Below, in pieces: positions 3,701-6,201 of a stretch of 6,201 bases of DNA. The translations under genes and the position numbers were made by a program. Every line of letters starts with the position of its first letter. The first letter of the stretch is position 1. The stretch is from assembly GCA_031459855.1 (NCBI GenBank), contig JAVKHP010000003.1:1-6201 (forward strand), in the 5' to 3' direction. The notes below the pieces were generated by a model. The model saw nothing but the letters and a program-made list of their open reading frames with translations, was not told the origin of the DNA and made no database searches. Origin of the DNA: Armatimonadota bacterium (GTDB lineage Bacteria; Sysuimicrobiota; Sysuimicrobiia; Sysuimicrobiales; Humicultoraceae).

Positions 3701-6201
3701 GCAGGGCCAGTTCTGGGTGAGCGAGCACTACAGCTACGACGGGCAGGGCAACCTGACGGCGATCACCGACCCGCGCGGCCATACCAGCACGGCCGGCTAC
3801 GACCCGGTGACGCTGAAGGTGCTGTGGGTGCGCAACCCGCTGAATCACACCACCGCCTACGCCTACTTCGGGGTGAACGGCGTGGCGCGGCCGGCGGGGC
3901 AGCCGTGGGGTGCGCTGGCCTCGGTCACCGACCCGAACCTGGTGCAGGAGCGCTACTGGTATGACGTGTGGGGGCGGGTGACCGCGGTGGTGCGCCCCGG
4001 CGACAGCGACGGCTACCCGACCCTCAGCTACGCCTACAGCGACGCCAACCAGGCGGCGATCAGCCCGCCGTTCAAGGTGGAGACCTGGCAGCGCGAGGTG
4101 GCCGGCTGCAGCGGCTGCGTGCACCCGACGTTCGCGTTCTACGACGGGCTGGGCCGGCTGGTGCAGACGCGCAGCGAGACGGTCAACGGGGCGCAGCAGC
4201 AGGTGGTGAACGTGACCTACGACGCGCTAGGCCGCGAGGTGCGCCGCTTCGTGCCGGCGCTGGAAGGCTTCAGTTGGGGGTTCAGCCGGCCGGGGGGCTG
4301 GGACGGGCGGCCGCACACGCTGACCGAGTATGACCTGCTGGGGCGGGTGACGCGGGTGGTCGGGCCGGACGGGGCGGCGACGCGCACGCTGTATGGTCAG
4401 CTCAACGGCGTCGAGGCGCGCCGGCGGGGGGTGGACGCGCTGGGACGAACCAAGGTGTGGGTGAGCGACGGGCTGGGGCGCCTGGTGCGGGTGGAGGAAT
4501 ATACCGGCAACTTCGACGCCGGGACGCACGCGCTGTATGCCCAGACGCACTATGCGTATGGCTGGTTGGGGCAACTGACCCAGGTGACCGACGCGCTGGG
4601 CTACGTCACCAGCATCGGCTACGACGCGCTGGGGCGCAAGACCAGCATAAGCGACCCGAACATGGGCAGTTGGAGCTACGCCTACGATGACAACGGCAAC
4701 CTGATCAGCCAGACCGATGCCAAAGGCCAGACGCTGACGTTCACGTATGACGCTCTCAACCGTTTGACCAAGAAGGCGGTCAACGGCGTGGACATCGCCG
4801 GCTACGCCTACGATGCCACATGGTGGACGAGCGGTGCGCATCCGGTCGGGCGGCGCACCATCGCGCAGGTGCTCAACGGCGCGACGGGCACCAATACCTG
4901 GACGCGCTGGGAATATGACGCCCGCGGGCGTGTGAAGAAGGAGACCCGCTCGGTGGACGGCGTCCCTGGGACGTTCGACGTCCAGTTCGCCTACGACAGC
5001 GCCGATCGGGTGACGAGCATGACCTACCCGAACGGCGAAGTGGTGACGACGAGCTACGACGACGCCATGCGCCCGCGCAGCCTGAGCGGCGCGAGCGTCT
5101 ACGTGTCGAACGCCACCTACAACGCGCTGGGGTTGCTGACGCGGATGGATCACGGCAACGGCGCGCGCACGCAGCGCTACCACTACGGCAGCGACCTGGA
5201 ATACCCGAACGCCGGCAACACCAGCTACGGGCGGCTGCGCCGGCTGTGCGTGGCCACCAGCAGCGGCAACTGCGACGACGAAAGCAGCGCCGCCGGCGCG
5301 CTGTTGAAGCTGGTGTATGCCTACGATGCGGTGGGCAACATCCGCTTCAGCGGCGACCGGACGACGGGCGAGCGGCTGGCCTACAGCTACGACGACCTGG
5401 ATCGGCTGACGGGCGTGGCGCCGCAGGTGGGCTGGCCGGGCTACAGCGAGAGCTACAGCTACGACGCGATCGGGCGGATGATCCAGCACAGTGGGCTGGG
5501 GACGTTCAACTACTGGCACGCCAGCAAGCCGCAGGCGGTGACGCACCTGAACGGCGCGCCGATCGCCAGCTACGACGCCAACGGCAACATGGTGAGCCGG
5601 TGGGACAACGGGGCGTGGTATACGCAGGAGTGGAACGCAGACAACAAGGTGACGCGGGTATATGGCAACGGGCAGGACATTTACTATGCCTACGACGCCG
5701 ACGGCACGCTGGTGCGCAAGACGCAGGGCGGGGTCACGACGATCTACGTCGGCCCGCATGCGGAGTGGAACAGCAGCACGGGCTGGACGAACTACTACTA
5801 CTTCAACGGCCAAAGGGTGGCGATGCGCAACAGCGGCGGGGTGTATTGGCTGCACGGGGATCACCTGGGCAGCGCGTCGCTGGTGACGAACGCGAGCGGT
5901 GGGGTGGTGTCGCAAAGCCGCTATACGCCGTATGGTTCGGCACGCCACGTTAGCGGCACGTGGCCGACGGATCGGCGGTTCATCCCGCTGTTCGCTACGC
6001 TCACGCGGGACGTAGCCGCGGGGCAGCGGTTGGAAGGCAGTGTTGGGCTGTATGACTATCCCCTGCGGGGACCTTCGCTGCGCTTCGGCAACGCGCGGAT
6101 GTATTCGCCGCTGCTGGCGCGGTTCATCTCGCCGGACAGCATCGTGCAAGCGCCGAGCGATCCACAAAATCTGAATAGGTTCTCCTGCGTGCGAAACAAC
6201 C
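618..6201 (+). CDS. Secreted RHS/YD-repeat protein, C-terminus beyond the window
   Basis: One frame of 1,861 codons with no stop, open at the right edge. Residues 1-31 form a signal peptide (Arg-containing start, then LNLVLSAALALTSLSF). Residues 32-115 are Pro/Ala-rich and probably disordered. About 122-230 resembles a DUF11-type extracellular beta-sandwich ('LPGETLAATLVLRAR...LPEGLDYVPDSA'). About 240-395 is a second beta-rich segment ending 'LRHFSSYTVIF'. About 400-1000 resembles the N-terminal region of SpvB/Tc-type RHS proteins ('GAGWSLD' 461-467). YD units run from 1038 to about 1713, followed by the RHS core with DHLGS at 1748-1752 and RFISPD at 1835-1840. Known relatives fold into a hollow beta shell enclosing a variable, often toxic, C-terminal domain that is cleaved off just past the core. 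That domain is not in the window, so toxin versus surface-adhesion roles stay open. Two palindromic in-frame insertions interrupt the core. There is no sign of a VgrG, PAAR or Tc partner here. It appears to be transcribed alone. Confidence 0.92.
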   Translation, partial: MLRCVSVRLRSQAGLNLVLSAALALTSLSFTPPPQTPPAAAPPTESAGEPARPVSYDPLGAVIVPGHPDFDRLFDPAGQPPTDPALQRLPELAGDPGRSAAEPPLAAEAAPLPELLPPEDVLRAHVAFDPAHALPGETLAATLVLRARRPFEGLSVRLTLPEGLDYVPDSAKEASYDPATRTLSWAKAGVDQTGLAEFPFQVQASAVKAGAPGQDEDSVTLKVIPEVQLGEAGGLRVEALAQAVVIGAAPAEAALSAEGGTLVLPGGRVTLTFAPGALASRVALRGSVFLERAEAGGLPALTFRVEPDLAFAAPVTATIDLRGLLSEALLAAGVEPALAYQRVSTRTEEVKLADGSVKTVEVRQVVYEPVPARYDAVQGMLTAPLRHFSSYTVIFQVPAGRPEPWKFAPNMGGVSPFRGSATYAQSVELPEMPDGVQPGLTIAYASAGAESGGSGDDYRMGAGWSLDVPHVRRGVKLEKRQYTTWSPQWGTLFQQYYELITNEQYKLSLGGVEYNLIYKGSANGADEFVTQNYAPVRVYRCTFGTSCNGTALPFGGFSDFGVPAPHYWQVWTADGTRYAFGTDAASTKVFRRRNGNLIAYQTWYLRYVYSPRRDDPAVAGGWSAEWVYGEEPMSGDNGMVDGQQSWQMGADWETNTRLSYIRYGNRHSSPPRAYVVQFQYTGSPARLLSIWTCRYVAGNPDNNCPQDAWRLRRYELGYAGPSWNTRVVRITPQAWDTGINGWRQLPNTTFEYQNDNDTLVRAINNGYGGRVEFSYWQGYRNDRTYFHVNQRTLRDGLGGVTVETYEFSNPCWNDAGSPCHLGHDDVYPESRGGLMGYGTLVKRVSPQGGSPLSVVRTDTHTDRRWLGQVYDTRHYSADGGTVLRAGRVWYGVNEPAPGQPAGTWLSWAAVTDEFPFGDLRYAAGNVPPGGVLMTRVERRVDGLGNPTAEFQHGFWHRGGDELSTHWGYTHNWTRWVVGRVAWENRFDGIHENADIPQLRTQTLVYYDGNPHYYAAPVRGLVTRVERGRQGQFWVSEHYSYDGQGNLTAITDPRGHTSTAGYDPVTLKVLWVRNPLNHTTAYAYFGVNGVARPAGQPWGALASVTDPNLVQERYWYDVWGRVTAVVRPGDSDGYPTLSYAYSDANQAAISPPFKVETWQREVAGCSGCVHPTFAFYDGLGRLVQTRSETVNGAQQQVVNVTYDALGREVRRFVPALEGFSWGFSRPGGWDGRPHTLTEYDLLGRVTRVVGPDGAATRTLYGQLNGVEARRRGVDALGRTKVWVSDGLGRLVRVEEYTGNFDAGTHALYAQTHYAYGWLGQLTQVTDALGYVTSIGYDALGRKTSISDPNMGSWSYAYDDNGNLISQTDAKGQTLTFTYDALNRLTKKAVNGVDIAGYAYDATWWTSGAHPVGRRTIAQVLNGATGTNTWTRWEYDARGRVKKETRSVDGVPGTFDVQFAYDSADRVTSMTYPNGEVVTTSYDDAMRPRSLSGASVYVSNATYNALGLLTRMDHGNGARTQRYHYGSDLEYPNAGNTSYGRLRRLCVATSSGNCDDESSAAGALLKLVYAYDAVGNIRFSGDRTTGERLAYSYDDLDRLTGVAPQVGWPGYSESYSYDAIGRMIQHSGLGTFNYWHASKPQAVTHLNGAPIASYDANGNMVSRWDNGAWYTQEWNADNKVTRVYGNGQDIYYAYDADGTLVRKTQGGVTTIYVGPHAEWNSSTGWTNYYYFNGQRVAMRNSGGVYWLHGDHLGSASLVTNASGGVVSQSRYTPYGSARHVSGTWPTDRRFIPLFATLTRDVAAGQRLEGSVGLYDYPLRGPSLRFGNARMYSPLLARFISPDSIVQAPSDPQNLNRFSCVRNN
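709..718 (+). repeat. C10 homopolymer within the RHS coding sequence
   Basis: Ten consecutive C bases cover the codons for Thr-Pro-Pro-Pro at residues 31-34, directly after the signal-peptide core. With ten Cs the upstream signal peptide and the downstream 1,800 codons share one frame, so the gene reads as 'on'. Gain or loss of one C would shift the frame. The tract could be a slippage-prone contingency site or a spot prone to sequencing error. Confidence 0.9.
3729..5756 (+). other. YD-repeat (RHS repeat) array in the protein
   Basis: Residues 1038-1713 contain about 17 diverged YD units of the form Y-D-x-x-G-R/N-[LV]-x. Examples are YDGQGN 1040, YDVWGR 1115, YDGLGR 1175, YDALGR 1201, YDLLGR 1238, YDALGR 1335, YDDNGN 1356, YDALNR 1377, YDARGR 1433, YDSADR 1459, YDAVGN 1569, YDDLDR 1591, YDAIGR 1615, YDANGN 1652 and YDADG 1692. 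In known structures such repeats make the spiralling beta-sheet wall of the RHS cocoon. The repeat is mostly at protein level: only short DNA stretches such as 4218-4235 and 4620-4637 (both YDALGR) are nearly identical. Confidence 0.9.
5983..6018. repeat. 36-nt palindromic insertion in the RHS core (element 1)
   Basis: The segment contains TCCCGC (5983-5988) paired with GCGGGA (6005-6010), and an alternative pairing of GCTACG (5994-5999) with CGTAGC (6011-6016). Deleting exactly these 36 nt joins A5982 to CG 6019-6020, giving ACG (Thr), so the protein reads 'RRFTGQRLEG', the usual RHS core wording. As present, it adds 12 residues (IPLFATLTRDVA, 1789-1800). The central TTCGCTACGCT (5991-6001) recurs, with one change, in the second insertion. 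This looks like a small palindromic repeat element; the exact ends are inferred from the restored protein. Confidence 0.65.
6060..6089. repeat. 30-nt palindromic insertion in the RHS core (element 2)
   Basis: TCCCC (6059-6063) pairs with GGGGA (6067-6071) around TGC. It is followed by TTCGCTGCGCT (6074-6084), which matches ten of eleven bases of the motif in element 1. Deleting 30 nt restores 'GLYDYNARMYSPLLARF', the standard wording of the core. As present, it adds PLRGPSLRFG (1815-1824) in frame. Boundaries are inferred from the restored protein and could slide by a base or two. Confidence 0.6.

Larger units (their letters stand above)
5844..6201 (+). other. RHS-repeat-associated core domain, interrupted twice
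   Basis: The core begins at 'YWLHGDHLGSASLVTNASGG' (residues 1743-1762), continues through 'YTPYGSARHVSGTWPTDRRF', and ends with 'NARMYSPLLARFISPDSIV...DPQNLNRFSCVRNN' at the window edge. In characterised Tc C proteins an Arg and an Asp 13 residues apart in the 'ARYY...SPD' segment belong to the aspartyl-protease site that releases the C-terminal toxin. Arg1827 and Asp1840 keep that spacing here; this comparison is from memory of the family. Between RRF and GQR, and between YDY and NAR, the core carries extra segments absent from the usual pattern. The following 'NP' and variable domain lie past the window. Confidence 0.85.

Noticed and set aside
1407-4124. 905-codon open frame on the minus strand
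   Set aside because: It lies antisense to the RHS gene and encodes a low-complexity Arg/Ala/His/Val-rich product with no recognisable domain. High GC at third positions of the + strand gene keeps this antisense frame free of stops.
2081-4333. Several + strand open frames of 120-380 codons within the RHS gene
   Set aside because: They are out-of-frame readings rich in Arg, Ala, Gly and Gln; the continuous RHS frame covers the same bases with clear family motifs.
3729-5756. Tandem DNA repeat or CRISPR-like array
   Set aside because: Periodicity is at protein level (YD units) with diverged DNA and irregular spacing; there are no identical repeats with unique spacers.
5941-6092. Frameshift or pseudogene caused by the disturbed RHS core
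   Set aside because: The frame continues without a stop, and both extra segments are multiples of three with correct core motifs on each side. Functional impairment is possible, but the sequence does not show a broken frame.
4227-6167. 646-codon open frame on the minus strand
   Set aside because: Same antisense artefact opposite the YD repeats; its composition mirrors the Tyr-Asp-Gly codons of the real gene.

Overview
The window is GC-rich bacterial DNA (strong G/C preference at third codon positions). It holds two unrelated protein genes on the + strand, both cut by the window edges, and a compact intergenic region of about 190 bp. The style of the large RHS protein (secreted, with a 'SPDSIV...NPQ.LNR.S.V.NN' core end) and the scattered small palindromes suggest a Chloroflexota-like environmental bacterium. 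That placement is an inference from family resemblance, not a demonstrated one.

Positions 1-428 are the last 141 codons of an enolase-superfamily enzyme of the mandelate racemase / muconate lactonizing type. It carries the C-terminal Asp, His and Glu expected of the barrel active site. About 8 nt after its stop begin two adjacent perfect inverted repeats (437-465 and 469-509). The first is a plausible terminator; the second looks more like an intergenic palindromic repeat. A possible sigma70-type promoter (541-568) and a good Shine-Dalgarno (607-613) then lead into the second gene.

Positions 618-6201 are one uninterrupted reading frame of 1,861 codons, still open at the window end. I translated it throughout. 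It encodes a secreted RHS/YD-repeat protein: a signal peptide, a Pro/Ala-rich linker, two beta-sandwich-like extracellular segments, an SpvB/Tc-like N-terminal RHS segment, about 17 YD units, and the RHS-associated core (DHLGS ... RFISPD). The window stops at 'RNN', just before the point where these proteins change into their variable C-terminal (often toxin) domain, so the effector cannot be read here.

The most unusual signal is in the RHS core. The conserved core is interrupted twice, by 36 nt (5983-6018) and 30 nt (6060-6089). Both segments are palindrome-rich, both lengths are multiples of three, and they share the motif TTCGCTRCGCT. Removing them restores a canonical core ('RRFTGQRLEGSVGLYDYNARMYSPLLARFISPD'). 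They look like small palindromic repeat elements inserted in frame, comparable in principle to Rickettsia palindromic elements. Other points worth a second look are a C10 homopolymer at the end of the signal-peptide region, ten cysteines falling into five close pairs, and a dyad centred on the candidate -10 box.
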